Positions 43,140 through 52,833 are shown, counted from the first letter of the stretch. The stretch: DNA of 64,000 nucleotides from JARRNE01 sp963824085 (GCA_963824085.1 CAWGNT010000023.1:310001-374000), one strand, 5' to 3'. Program-made: numbers and translations. The notes: generated by a model not told the origin, from the letters alone.

Positions 43140-45493
43140 GTCCGGGCCTCCAGTGCAGCGAGCTCCGAACGGCGTCCGTTGCGCGCCCAGGTGCGCAGCC
43201 CTGTCACCACGGCGATCAACAGAAGCGAGAGGCCGACGGTCCAGGCGAAGGTGCTCGCCGGGTGGCGCTCGAAGGTCGCGACTTGGTAGAAGAGGGTAGC
43301 CGCCACATAGGCGATTCCTGTGCTCCAGGCGGCGACGAAGCCGGCCCAGGCGGCCCCGGTCTCGCGCACGATGGCCCCGATGGTCGCCACACAGGGGAAG
43401 TACAGAAGCACGAAAAGCAGGTAGGCGAAGGCCCCGACACGGCCATCGAAGCGCGCCTCCATGGCTCCGAAGGTACCGCTGCTGACCCCTTGAGCCGCCG
43501 CTGCCTGGGCACCGTCGGACAAATCCCCCACTCCCAGCCCCAATGGATCGAGTAAACGCCCTCCCAAAGCAGCCAGGTTGGCGGGAACGGTGGCCGCGGC
43601 GTCCGTCAGAGAGTGCCACAGGTTGAAGCGCGGTGGCTCGACCACTGGTTGAGCGTCCGCCGCCAGGCGGCTGTACAGCGAGTCCAAGGTGCCGACGATC
43701 ACCTCCTTGGCGAGGACGCCGGAAAAGACGCCGAGAACGGCAGGCCAGTTGTCCTCGCGAATACCGAGGGGGGCGAAAAGGGGAGTGGCAGCGCGGCTGG
43801 TGGCGCTCAGCACCGAGCTGTCGCTGTCGCCCTTGAGGAGGCTGCCGTCGGTTCCGATCGAGCCGAGGAGATTCAGCGCCACGACCATGACGACAATGAC
43901 GCGCCCCGCCTCCTTGAGGAAGAGCTTGACTCGGTCCCAAGTCCGCAGCGCCACGCCTTTGGCAGTTGGAAGATGATAGGGGGGCAGCTCCATCATGAAA
44001 CCAGTGCTTTCACCCGCTAGAAGCGTCCGCTTCATGACCAGCCCGGTCAAGACGGCCACGGCAATGCCCGTAAGGTAGAGCGCAAACACCACGTTCTGCC
44101 CGGAATGGGGAAAGAAGGCCGCGGCGAACAGCACGTAGACCGGCAGCCGGGCGCCGCAGGACATGAATGGATTCATCAGGACCGTGAGCTTGCGCTCGCG
44201 CTCATTTTCCAGGGTGCGGGTCGCCATCACGGCAGGCACGTTGCAGCCGAAGCCGACGATCAGCGGAACGAACGCCTTGCCCGGCAGACCGATGGAGCGC
44301 ATGAAGCGGTCCATGACGAAGGCGGCCCGGGCCATGTACCCTGTGTCTTCGACCACGGAGAGGAAGAGATAGAGGCTCGCGATGATGGGGATGAAGGTCG
44401 CAACGACGCGCAGACCCCCGCCCACACCGTCCGCCAGGACCAGTCTTAACCAATCAGGCAGCCCCATCGCTGCGAGCAGCGCCCCCAGGCCATCGACGAA
44501 GAAGGCCCCGGCGACACCGTCGAAGAAGTCGATAAAGGCGCCGCCGAGATTGATAGTGAAGACGAACATGAGGTACATGATCGCCAGAAACAGGGGGATG
44601 CCCCAGATACGGCTCAAGACCACGCGGTCGATCCGATCCGTTAGCGTCTTGCCCGCCCGGCCGCGCTCTCTCGTGACCCGCTGGGCGAGCGTATGGGCAT
44701 GGCCGAAGCGTGTGTCGGCGATGTGGATGTCCGCCTCCTCCCCAGAGCGATCCTCGATGATGCGGCGCCAGTGCTCCGCCTTCGTGCGCGCCTGCGTATC
44801 TGCCAGACCTTCGGCGAGGGGATCGCCTTCCAATAGCTTGAGGGCCAGCCAATGGACGTTGGCCTTGTCGGCATGGTCTCCGAGGTGAAGGGCAAGGTCC
44901 GCGACCGCCTGCTCAACGCACTCTTCCTGCGCGAGGCTGAAACCGCCGGCCTGTTTGCCATCGGCGACGCTCAGCACGCGTGCGGTGAGCTCCGTGACCC
45001 CCTCGCGGGTGACGGCGACGATCGGCACCACCGGGCACCCAAGCTCCTGAGCGAGCTGGTCGGTATCCAGCAGGACGCCCCGCTTTCGCGCGACGTCCAT
45101 CATGTTGAGCGCGACCAGCAAGGGCACGCCCATCTCCAGCAGCTGAACGGTGAGGTAGAGATTACGCTCCAGGTTGGAGGCGTCGAGGACGTTGATGATA
45201 AGGTCTGCGTCTCGCGAGAGCAGGTAGTCACGGGTCACGCGCTCGTCCATCGAGCTCGCATCGAGGGAATAGATCCCCGGGAGGTCGATGACGCTTACGT
45301 GGCGCCCGTCGAGCTCCAGTCTCCCCTCCTTGCGCTCGACGGTCACACCCGGCCAGTTTCCGGTCTTTTGCCGAATCCCGGTCAAGGCATTGAACAGCGC
45401 TGACTTTCCGCAGTTCGGATTGCCCGCAAGCGCTATGGTCAGTGCCCGAGAGCCAGGTGATGGTTGACGACCGTCTTGTTCGCAGCAGCCCAT
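43136..45493 (-). CDS. feoB: Ferrous iron transporter FeoB
   Basis: FeoB imports Fe(II). The protein has about 785 residues from the ATG at 45493; the frame upstream of it is open but not conserved in type. The N-terminal G domain has G1 GNPNCGKS, G3 DLPG and G4 NMMD. A helical GDI domain and a membrane part with two Gate motifs follow, including VGFGCNVPAVMATRTL and FMSCGARLPVYVL. Its upstream partner feoA is separated by 216 bp. Confidence 0.97.
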   Translation of the reverse strand: MGCCEQDGRQPSPGSRALTIALAGNPNCGKSALFNALTGIRQKTGNWPGVTVERKEGRLELDGRHVSVIDLPGIYSLDASSMDERVTRDYLLSRDADLIINVLDASNLERNLYLTVQLLEMGVPLLVALNMMDVARKRGVLLDTDQLAQELGCPVVPIVAVTREGVTELTARVLSVADGKQAGGFSLAQEECVEQAVADLALHLGDHADKANVHWLALKLLEGDPLAEGLADTQARTKAEHWRRIIEDRSGEEADIHIADTRFGHAHTLAQRVTRERGRAGKTLTDRIDRVVLSRIWGIPLFLAIMYLMFVFTINLGGAFIDFFDGVAGAFFVDGLGALLAAMGLPDWLRLVLADGVGGGLRVVATFIPIIASLYLFLSVVEDTGYMARAAFVMDRFMRSIGLPGKAFVPLIVGFGCNVPAVMATRTLENERERKLTVLMNPFMSCGARLPVYVLFAAAFFPHSGQNVVFALYLTGIAVAVLTGLVMKRTLLAGESTGFMMELPPYHLPTAKGVALRTWDRVKLFLKEAGRVIVVMVVALNLLGSIGTDGSLLKGDSDSSVLSATSRAATPLFAPLGIREDNWPAVLGVFSGVLAKEVIVGTLDSLYSRLAADAQPVVEPPRFNLWHSLTDAAATVPANLAALGGRLLDPLGLGVGDLSDGAQAAAAQGVSSGTFGAMEARFDGRVGAFAYLLFVLLYFPCVATIGAIVRETGAAWAGFVAAWSTGIAYVAATLFYQVATFERHPASTFAWTVGLSLLLIAVVTGLRTWARNGRRSELAALEART

Positions 45494-45709
45494 GGCCGTG
45501 AGGTTCCGTGATCCAGCTGAAGTGGTGTACCGAAGCGTGCGGGCGCGAGAATGCGGCCGACCACGGTCCCCGCGGAAAGGATACGCGGGAAAAGTCAAGG
45601 GCGAAACGGCCTTATCCCGCACGAAATGGATGGAAGGCGGGGCCGTCGGAGCTGGCTGGTGAAGTGCCTATCAGGTGTTGCCCAGCGCCATCGACACGAG
45701 AAAGCTCTT

Positions 45710-45994
45710 TTAATCAACGACTTCCGAGGGTAGCGTCGGCTCCCTCGCTGCGTCGATTGGCTCGACCCACAGCTTCTCCACGATACCCCCGCCAAGGGCT
45801 ACTCGGGTATCCCCGTAGGACAGGACGACACCTCGGCCGCGGTGGTGGAGCACCGTGATTCGACTGCCCACGCGCAGCCCGAGACCCAGCAGCCGGCGCG
45901 CGAGCTTATGCCCGCCGCGGATCTCCGCCAGGCGCGCCGATGCGCCTAGGGGTAGGTCCGCCAAGGGGCTTAGGTGGGAAGAGGCTTCTGACAT
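45710..45994 (-). CDS. feoA: Ferrous iron transport accessory protein FeoA
   Basis: The 94-residue SH3-like protein has the family pattern LGASARLAEIRGGHKLARRL, then GLRVGSRITVLHH and VALGGGIVEKLWVEP. FeoA acts with FeoB at the cytosolic side. No convincing Fur box could be fixed in the 146 bp between this gene and the EF-G stop. Confidence 0.92.
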   Translation of the reverse strand: MSEASSHLSPLADLPLGASARLAEIRGGHKLARRLLGLGLRVGSRITVLHHRGRGVVLSYGDTRVALGGGIVEKLWVEPIDAAREPTLPSEVVD

Positions 45995-46140
45995 TCGGAG
46001 ACGCGATGGGATCGATGCGGGCTCGTCGCAGAGATGTCCTCAGAACACGAGCATGCGCAGACCAGCCGCTATCGAGCCGATGGTAACCCGGTGGCACCGT
46101 TCGGTGCAGCAATTCCTGCGCCGCCGCGTACGAATCCGAT

Positions 46141-48192
46141 TCAGACCAGATCGAAGCGGTCGAACTGCATGCTGAACTGGCCACGGCCCTGGGTCTGACT
46201 GCGCAGATCCGTCGTGTAGCCCAGCAGACGCTCCAAAGGGACCTCACACGCGATCGTCACGTTCTCGCCCTCGGGATAGGTGTCGCGGATCAACGCCCGC
46301 CGAGACTGGAGGTCGCCCAACACGGCGCCGAGATTCTCCTCGGGCACCACCACGTCCACGGCCATCACCGGGTGCAAAAGGGCGGCATCCGCCCCCTCGA
46401 CCGCCTTGTGAACGGCGCGGGCAGCGGCGGCGCTCAAGGCGTCCAGCGTCGACGCCTGACCGAATAGCTCGACCTCGGCTACCTGCACTTCGATGTCTTC
46501 GAGGGGCGTACCCTGCAGCGGGCCCGACCCGAGCGCAAGCCGAACGCCCGCCTTTACTGCCTGCAGCTGATCTGGCGTCAGGACGGCGCCCTCGGGCAGC
46601 ACCTTCGGCTGATTGATCACCCGATTACCCCCGCGACGCGCGACCGGAACGACAGTCACCACGACCCTCGCCATCCGCTCCGGGACCTTCTGGTCGGGCA
46701 CCGGGGGAGGGGCGAACAGGGCATCTGCCCTTCCCCGCTTACGAATGGTCTCGCGCACCGCCACCGCCGGTTTCCCGGTGCGCACCGCAAGGTTGAACTC
46801 GCGCTCCAGGCGCTCGCGCACGATCTGTAAGTGCAGCTCGCCCATGCCGCGCAGGAGCCGCTGTCCCGTCTCTGGGTCCTCTTCGAGCTGCAGGGTCGGA
46901 TCTTCCTCCAGGACCTTGTCGAGGACTTCCAAGAGCTTTTCCTCGTCCGATGTGGTCGCGGGCTCGATTGCGAGGCTCAAGACCGGCTGGCGCGTATCGA
47001 TACGCTCCAGGCTGAGCAGATGCCCGGGCTGACAGAGCGTGTCCCCCGTGGTGGCGTGGCGCAGGCCGGCGAGAAGGGCAATCTGACCGGGGCCGGCCTG
47101 CTCCAGCTTCGTCTTGTGGCCGGCGTCCACGTCGAAGATGCGGGCGATATGTTCTTTCAGCGTACGGCCATCCGCCGTGAGAAACTCCACCGTGTCCCCC
47201 GGTCGAAGGTGGTTGCGGTAGACGCGCGTGAACACGTGCCGGCGTCCCTCCCACATCTGCACCTTGAACACCAGGGCGGCTAGCGGTCCTTTGGCCTCGA
47301 TTGCGACCTCTTCGATCGTGCCGTCGGGGCGTTGGGCGACAGAAGGCGGGCGGTCCAAGGGGGCGGGGAGCAGCTCTACGACACCGTCGAGAACCGGTTG
47401 GACGCCGAGGTTGCGCAGCGCACTGCCGCCAAAACAGGGAAAGAAGGTGCCGGCACAGGTGCCCTTGCGCAGCGCCGCCCACAACTCGGCAGGCGCGGGA
47501 TCTTCCCCTGCGAGAACGCGGTCCGCCAGGCCGTCATCCGCCTCCGCCGCGGCGAGAAGCACGGCCTCGCGGTACCCGGAGAAACGCTCCCAGAGCTCCG
47601 CCGGGCAGGGACTCGACTCAAGGTCTCGACCCTGCTCGCCAGTGAACCTGAGCAAGGTCCGATCGATCAAATGTACAACCGCCTGCGCTTCGGGAAGGGG
47701 TACGGTGATCGCCAGGGGCTCCGCGCCTAAACGCTTGCGGATGCTGTCCAGGCTGCGTTTGAAATCCGCTCCTGGGCGGTCCATCTTGTTGACGAAAAAG
47801 AGCACGGGCAGATTGAAATGGGAGCGCTGCCGCCATACGGTTTCGGTTTGCGGCTCCACCCCGCGCACGCCGTCCAGGACCAAGATGCAGCCATCCAGCA
47901 CCCGCATAGACCGCTCGACCTCGATGGTAAAATCCACGTGGCCAGGCGTGTCCACTACCTGCAAAATGTGCCCCCGCCAAGGGGCCTTGGTGACGGCAGA
48001 GGTGATGGTGATACCGTGGCGCTGCTCCTCGGCCATGTAGTCCATGTGGGCGGCACCGTTATGGACCTCGCCGATCTTGTGGGACGCCCCCGTGTAGAAG
48101 AGTATTCGTTCCGTCAGTGTGGTCTTGCCGGCGTCCACATGGGCGGCCACACCGATGTTTCTGACATGAGAGAGCGGCGACGGCTTGCTCAT
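46141..48192 (-). CDS. Elongation factor G paralogue
   Basis: The protein from the ATG at 48192 has 683 residues, close to normal EF-G. It shows G1 AAHVDAGKTT, the switch region RHGITITSA, G3 DTPGH, G4 NKMD and all five domains, ending with the EF-G domain V. It stands apart from ribosomal genes (no rpsL, rpsG or tuf), so it is more likely a secondary EF-G than the housekeeping one, which should lie in the str operon elsewhere. Its exact role (recycling, stress) cannot be read from the sequence. Confidence 0.85.
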   Translation of the reverse strand: MSKPSPLSHVRNIGVAAHVDAGKTTLTERILFYTGASHKIGEVHNGAAHMDYMAEEQRHGITITSAVTKAPWRGHILQVVDTPGHVDFTIEVERSMRVLDGCILVLDGVRGVEPQTETVWRQRSHFNLPVLFFVNKMDRPGADFKRSLDSIRKRLGAEPLAITVPLPEAQAVVHLIDRTLLRFTGEQGRDLESSPCPAELWERFSGYREAVLLAAAEADDGLADRVLAGEDPAPAELWAALRKGTCAGTFFPCFGGSALRNLGVQPVLDGVVELLPAPLDRPPSVAQRPDGTIEEVAIEAKGPLAALVFKVQMWEGRRHVFTRVYRNHLRPGDTVEFLTADGRTLKEHIARIFDVDAGHKTKLEQAGPGQIALLAGLRHATTGDTLCQPGHLLSLERIDTRQPVLSLAIEPATTSDEEKLLEVLDKVLEEDPTLQLEEDPETGQRLLRGMGELHLQIVRERLEREFNLAVRTGKPAVAVRETIRKRGRADALFAPPPVPDQKVPERMARVVVTVVPVARRGGNRVINQPKVLPEGAVLTPDQLQAVKAGVRLALGSGPLQGTPLEDIEVQVAEVELFGQASTLDALSAAAARAVHKAVEGADAALLHPVMAVDVVVPEENLGAVLGDLQSRRALIRDTYPEGENVTIACEVPLERLLGYTTDLRSQTQGRGQFSMQFDRFDLV

Positions 48193-48216
48193 CGATGGTG
48201 CTGAATTCCTAGGAAC

Positions 48217-49179
48217 ATGAAACGAGAAGTTTACGCATACATGAGGGGCGGCAGGAGCTTGGCGCTCGGTGCCATTCTTTGCACCCTGACGGCTGCACAG
48301 CCGACGGCGGCCAATGTCTACGCGCTGGGGAACGGGGCCGACGGTGTCGTCGGGCACGCATTCTATGTAAAGGCTCGCTACGAGGATACCTTGCTCGATA
48401 TCGGCCGCCACAACGGGGTGGGATACGACGACATGAAGTACGCCAACCCCAAATTGGATATGTGGCTGCCCGGCGCCGGAAAGGAAGTGCTGGTGCCCGA
48501 TGAGTTCGTCCTGCCGGACGCACCCCGGGACGGTGTGGTAATAAATCTGGCGGAAAAACGCCTCTACTACTATCCGCCGGACTCAGGGGAAGTTTACACC
48601 TATGCGATCGGCGTCGGCCGCGAGGGCTGGGGCACGCCGTTAGGGACCTTTCGCATCGTCAGAAAGGACAAGGATCCGGCCTGGTACCCGCCGGCATCCG
48701 TGCGTGCGGAGCACGCCGCGGACGGCGGGGACCTGCTCCCTGCCGTCGTCCCCGCGGGGCCGGACAACCCGCTCGGGGCCTATGCGCTGCGGCTGAGCGC
48801 CAAGGGCTACCTGATCCACGGGACCAACAAGCCCTGGGGCGTGGGCATGCGGGTCAGTCACGGCTGTATCCGCCTGTATCCGGAAGGGATCGAGCAGCTA
48901 TTCGGGCAGGTCGGATTGAAGACCCCGGTCACCATCGTCGACCAGCCCTTCAAGGTTGGCTGGCGTGGAGATGATCTCTACCTGGAGGTCCACGCCACGA
49001 AAGAAGACGAGTCCAAGCCCTTGTCAGAGGTGATTCCGCCGGCGGTGGCGAATGCGCAAGGGGTCAAGGTGGACTGGAACGCAGTGCGGCGGGCAGTTGC
49101 GGAAAACACCGGCCTCCCGCACTGGGTGGGAGGCCGGCGACAAGCACGCGATCCGCTTTATTTGCGCATGATCTTCTGA
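48217..49179 (+). CDS. L,D-transpeptidase (YkuD/ErfK-type)
   Basis: The 320-residue protein has a signal peptide (residues about 9-32), a LysM-like segment (ARYEDTLLDIGRHNGVGYDD) and a YkuD domain. The active site is HGTNKPWGVGMRVSHGCIRL, with catalytic His and Cys. ErfK-type enzymes attach the C-terminal lysine of Braun-type lipoprotein to peptidoglycan. Just such a lipoprotein is encoded convergently, overlapping its 3' end by 22 bp. Confidence 0.94.
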   Translation: MKREVYAYMRGGRSLALGAILCTLTAAQPTAANVYALGNGADGVVGHAFYVKARYEDTLLDIGRHNGVGYDDMKYANPKLDMWLPGAGKEVLVPDEFVLPDAPRDGVVINLAEKRLYYYPPDSGEVYTYAIGVGREGWGTPLGTFRIVRKDKDPAWYPPASVRAEHAADGGDLLPAVVPAGPDNPLGAYALRLSAKGYLIHGTNKPWGVGMRVSHGCIRLYPEGIEQLFGQVGLKTPVTIVDQPFKVGWRGDDLYLEVHATKEDESKPLSEVIPPAVANAQGVKVDWNAVRRAVAENTGLPHWVGGRRQARDPLYLRMIF

Positions 49180-49352
49180 TACATGCGGTCCAGACGCTGA
49201 GTGTTCGCATCGCAGCAAGCCTGGGCAGCATCTGCCTTGTCGAGGGCCTGCTTGGCCATATCGCGGGCCTCCTGGTCAACGCAGCCGCCGAGGAGACCAA
49301 CGGTCAGTACGGCGGCAACAGACAGGGAAGCGAGTTTGACGGACTTATTCAT
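49158..49352 (-). CDS. Braun-type (Lpp/OprI-like) outer membrane lipoprotein
   Basis: The 64-residue precursor has a lipoprotein signal ending LLGGC and a short mature alanine-rich helix (DMAKQALDKADAAQ). It ends in MRK; the C-terminal lysine is the point of covalent attachment to peptidoglycan in Lpp. An unusual CC pair lies in AQACCDANTQ. A GGAG ribosome site supports the start. Its gene overlaps the end of the L,D-transpeptidase gene that presumably anchors it. Confidence 0.88.
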   Translation of the reverse strand: MNKSVKLASLSVAAVLTVGLLGGCVDQEARDMAKQALDKADAAQACCDANTQRLDRMYQKIMRK

Positions 49353-49797
49353 TAAAGCATCTCCATGTTTCAGCCAATAGGCACCATTTATATAGCACAT
49401 CGTCAGGGTTTTTCCGAACACCGAGCGATGACCGTCAACGGCGCCGCGTTGTGGAACCTGTAAAGCACCGCTCTCGCCCCGCAAGCCAAGCACGGCCTGC
49501 ACTCGCGTTCGCCGTCGTGCGGGCTCCGTGGCGAAAGGATGGAGCCGGATTGTGGCCCCAGTGTCAAAGCTGCCACAGCTTGCCTTTCACGGCAAGCCCT
49601 TTAGAGGGGCGCCCGATCATTTTCGCCACATGATCGTGTCGGTCCCGGTGGAGGATCTGATCGGAACTTCGACTCTTCGCGGAGACCTCCGAGGCGGTCC
49701 CGCCGTTCGGCGAGCTTGTGTCCTCTCCTCATCGAACGTGAGCGACCTAGCGGCAACGAGCTCGTCGGCCGACTCCGCAACGTCCAGAGGGGGACAT
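49353..49797. other. Intergenic region without recognised gene
   Basis: The region should contain the lipoprotein promoter on its left (49360-49420, relatively AT-rich with TATATAGC) and the leader of the tail-collar-like gene on its right. Overlapping open frames are arginine- or serine-rich shadows without features. Confidence 0.45.
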
Positions 49798-50286
49798 ATG
49801 TGTGGATTTTTCCGAAATCATTGGCTTCGCCGTACACTGCTTGGGGCATTGGGAATGCTCGCCCCGTTCGGTTCGGCCTGGTCCGCCCCTCTCCCCGGGG
49901 ATGTGCCGAAGGGAGCGGTTGTAGCGTTCATGCCACAGTCGCGGTCGACAGATTATTCCGACCAAGACAGTCTCAAGCGCTGGCTTTACGAGCAAGGTTG
50001 GGCGATCTGTGATGGGAGCGAGGGGACGCCGGATCTTAACTACCGCTTGCTGCTCGGCACCGTTCATCCCGCGGATGTGGGACAGAACCTTGGTTCCCGC
50101 ACGCATAGCCACCGCATCACAGCGGAGACGGGGATCGGGTTCGGCCGTGAGCACTCGTATATCTCCCGTCGGGGCGTGTCACGAGCCCTGGAGCAAGGGC
50201 ACCGCCACAAGTTGGACGCGGGCACAGCGGCGGCCGACAACCTGCCGCTCAGCACGCGGGTCTTATTCATCATGAAGATCCGGTGA
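49798..50286 (+). CDS. Exported phage tail-collar-like protein
   Basis: From the ATG at 49798 (ribosome site GAGGGGG) the 162-residue protein has a signal peptide (about residues 8-30, cleavage after AWS). The mature part has PKGAVVAFMP, GWAICDGSEGTPDLNYRLLL and SRTHSHRI. This follows the tail-collar pattern seen in phage tail fibres and in so-called microcystin-dependent proteins (GW..CDG...PDL..RFL). No other phage genes are near. The signal peptide suggests a domesticated secreted protein. Confidence 0.65.
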   Translation: MCGFFRNHWLRRTLLGALGMLAPFGSAWSAPLPGDVPKGAVVAFMPQSRSTDYSDQDSLKRWLYEQGWAICDGSEGTPDLNYRLLLGTVHPADVGQNLGSRTHSHRITAETGIGFGREHSYISRRGVSRALEQGHRHKLDAGTAAADNLPLSTRVLFIMKIR

Positions 50287-50481
50287 TCTTCGCCGCGCTC
50301 GGACCTCGTCGGTGGCTTGCCTGCCGCACGGCGTTGCACTACGCAACGGTAGGGCATGGTGCCAATACCGTTCTTGGCGTCAGCGCGGGCCGCCGGTGCC
50401 GGTGCCCGCTCACCAGCCCCTGGCACAGTCGCTGCTCCAGGAGCTTCCCAGGGTCCTTACCTGTTCGCCGAACAAGAGTCC

Positions 50482-51078
50482 ATGGTTCATCGTTACTACG
50501 ACAAACACCTCGATCCCCAGATACCTAATCCGTTTCGATGTGAAGGCTTTGTGCGCGATGGTCTGATTCGGCGTCACGGGGGCGGCGAGGTTCCGATCGA
50601 CGGGCTGCCTCCGTTCCTGCGCGCCCTGCTGGTCACCGACGGTACGGTAACGAAGATCCTCGAGGCCTATTTCTGGGAGCCCGTGGAGGTCCAGACGGTT
50701 GAGCAAGATTTCGCCGTCGCGGAGCGCCCTATCGGCTGGCTAGATGTCAGTGCCGGCGATGAGGTGCTGATCCGCCGTGCACGCCTGAGGGGAACGGAGA
50801 GTGACACCCTGTACGCCGATGCCTTCTCGGTCATTCGCGCGGAGCTGATCCCGGCAGTATTCAGTCAGCGCCTTATCGACCGCGAAGTCGGCATAGGTGC
50901 GCTGATACGCGATAGCGGTATGGAAAGCTATCGCGAGGTTCTCGAGGTCGGTGTCGAGCCATCTGACGGCGGAGCCGATGCAGCATCGGACCAGGTATTT
51001 CGCACCTACCGCATCATCATCGGCCGCAAGCCAGTGATCCTGATTACTGAGAGCTTTCCGCTGGCGCGCTATGGCTAA
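50482..51078 (+). CDS. DUF98 / chorismate lyase-like protein
   Basis: The 198-residue protein from the ATG at 50482 has LPPFLRALLVTDGTVTKILE and AYFWEPVEVQ, then GDEVLIRRARLRG and a C-terminal RTYRIIIGRKPVILITESFP. This is the chorismate pyruvate-lyase-like fold grouped in DUF98. The frame is open upstream to 50356 with a low-complexity Ala/Gly/Pro stretch, so the start is uncertain. The reaction cannot be inferred. It lies in line with the tail-collar gene. Confidence 0.7.
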   Translation: MVHRYYDKHLDPQIPNPFRCEGFVRDGLIRRHGGGEVPIDGLPPFLRALLVTDGTVTKILEAYFWEPVEVQTVEQDFAVAERPIGWLDVSAGDEVLIRRARLRGTESDTLYADAFSVIRAELIPAVFSQRLIDREVGIGALIRDSGMESYREVLEVGVEPSDGGADAASDQVFRTYRIIIGRKPVILITESFPLARYG

Positions 51079-51418
51079 GTTGGTGCCCGTGCACTGTTGG
51101 AAGGGTCTAGTGTCGTCGGCCAGCTGAAGCTTAAGGCAACGGGTCGGGTGCGGATCGGCGCGACCCTCAGCGCCACGGGAGGCGCAGTGAAGGTTACATG
51201 CGAGGTATTCACGCATGTCCCGACGGCCCCTACCCGACCCTCGCCCCCAGCTGACCTTTCGCGCCAATCGCCCTGTTCGATGCAGCGAATCTACGTTGTG
51301 TGGGCGAGAACGCACATCTCTGTGCTAGAGTCGCGGCAGCCTCTTCACCGTACCGGCACCCGCCGCGGACAGCTCCCGGGTAGCGAGCGCCCCGACAACC
51401 AGCAGCGAAGGCCAATCC
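51079..51418. other. Intergenic region without recognised gene
   Basis: No frame here carries family-like sequence. The region probably contains the promoter of the aminotransferase gene; TAGAGT near 51330 could be a -10 element, but no good -35 partner was found. Confidence 0.4.
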
Positions 51419-52516
51419 ATGCAGTTCGTCGACCTACAGGCCCAATACGAGAGGATACAGCCGGAGATACGCTCCCGCATCGAAGCGGTCCTGGGGCACG
51501 GCCGCTATGTCATGGGGCCAGAGATCAACGAGCTCGAGGCGCGCTTGGCGGAGTATGTGGGAGCAACGCACTGCATCGGCGTCTCTTCAGGCACCGATGC
51601 CTTGCTCATTGCGATGATGGCGGTGGGGGTTGGCCCTGGCGACGAGGTGATCACGACGCCTTTCACCTTCATCGCAACTGGCGAGATGATCGCACTCATT
51701 GGCGCCAAGCCCGTGTTCGTAGACATCGACCCCCGCACGTACAACATCGATCCACTGCGGATCGAGGCCGCGATAACTCCTCGGACCAAGGCCATCATGC
51801 CCGTGAGCCTCTATGGGCAATGCGCCGATCTGGACGCCATCAACGCGATTGCCGAACGCCATGGTCTACCCGTTCTGGAGGACGGCGCCCAGAGTTTCGG
51901 TGCCATCTACAAGGGTCGCCAATCCTGTGGGCTATCGACGGTGGGCTGCACCAGCTTCTTCCCGTCGAAGCCGCTTGGGGCTTATGGAGACGCAGGGGCC
52001 TGCTTCACCGACGACGATCAGCTGGTCGCCGTCATGCGTCAGATCCGTGATCATGGCCAGGACCGCCGCTACCACCACGTCCGCGTCGGGCTGAATGGGC
52101 GACTCGACACCCTGCAGGCGGCCGTCTTACTGGCCAAGCTGAACCTGTTTCCCGAGGAGGTCGAGGCGCGCGCTCGCATCGGCGCCCGTTATAGCGAGCT
52201 CCTGGCCGGGGCCGGCTGTGTGACGCCTTATATCGAGCCTCACAACACCAGTGTTTACGCCCAGTACACCCTCTCCGTCCCCGATCGCGATGCCTTCACA
52301 GCCCGAATGAGCGAGCACGGGATCCCCACGGCAGTGCATTACCCGATTCCGCTCAACCTTCAGCCGGTCTTCGCGAAGGTCGGCCCGGCGGCCGGTGTCC
52401 TGTCCGCCGCCGAAGAGGCCGCCCGCCGCGTGGTCAGCCTGCCGATGCATCCCTATCTCAGCGAGGAAGACCTGAGCCGGGTGACCGACGCCGTCGCTGC
52501 CTCGCTCCGCGGCTGA
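51419..52516 (+). CDS. DegT/DnrJ/EryC1/StrS-family PLP aminotransferase
   Basis: The 365-residue protein begins MQFVDLQAQYERIQPEI, as in WbpE/WlbC-type sugar aminotransferases. The PLP lysine is in SFFPSKPLGAYGD, and ISSGTDALL-type loop (GVSSGTDALL) binds the phosphate. These enzymes aminate nucleotide-linked keto sugars for cell-surface polysaccharide. No other sugar gene is adjacent, so substrate is open. The start follows a run of about 340 non-coding bases. Confidence 0.9.
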   Translation: MQFVDLQAQYERIQPEIRSRIEAVLGHGRYVMGPEINELEARLAEYVGATHCIGVSSGTDALLIAMMAVGVGPGDEVITTPFTFIATGEMIALIGAKPVFVDIDPRTYNIDPLRIEAAITPRTKAIMPVSLYGQCADLDAINAIAERHGLPVLEDGAQSFGAIYKGRQSCGLSTVGCTSFFPSKPLGAYGDAGACFTDDDQLVAVMRQIRDHGQDRRYHHVRVGLNGRLDTLQAAVLLAKLNLFPEEVEARARIGARYSELLAGAGCVTPYIEPHNTSVYAQYTLSVPDRDAFTARMSEHGIPTAVHYPIPLNLQPVFAKVGPAAGVLSAAEEAARRVVSLPMHPYLSEEDLSRVTDAVAASLRG

Positions 52517-52614
52517 GCCGTTCGGCGCCGCCCGTCAGGTCCTTGCCGTGAAAGACGCGCCCAACCTACCGCGCCCTCTGGAAGGGCCGAAACCGAACGA
52601 GGTGTACGAAGACG

Positions 52615-52833
52615 ATGCATTGCTGGCCCCGTTATCTCCTGATCGCGGTGGTCTCCGTACTTGGCGTGGGTGAGATGATCGCCGCCTGTGGTCAAAAGGG
52701 CGCGCTGTACCTACCAAAGGCGGAGACTGGCAAGGCCCAGCCCAATGCGCCCACTGAGGCGACTGAGGGGTCGACCAAGAAGGGCAAGGTCATGGAGCAC
52801 TCATCGGAGACCACTGCTCAAGATCGCCCCTGA
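52615..52833 (+). CDS. lptM: LptM-type (YifL) small lipoprotein
   Basis: The 72-residue protein has a lipoprotein signal ending AAC followed by the signature GQKGALYLP, which defines LptM/YifL. LptM assists LptD maturation in the outer membrane. The gene precedes lysA by 4 bp, the classic order lptM-lysA in gammaproteobacteria. Confidence 0.9.
   Translation: MHCWPRYLLIAVVSVLGVGEMIAACGQKGALYLPKAETGKAQPNAPTEATEGSTKKGKVMEHSSETTAQDRP

Noticed and set aside
43140..43940. Upstream extension of the feoC frame (to 43940)
   Set aside because: It is a shifted-frame shadow of feoB; the real FeoC begins at the GTG overlapping the feoB stop.
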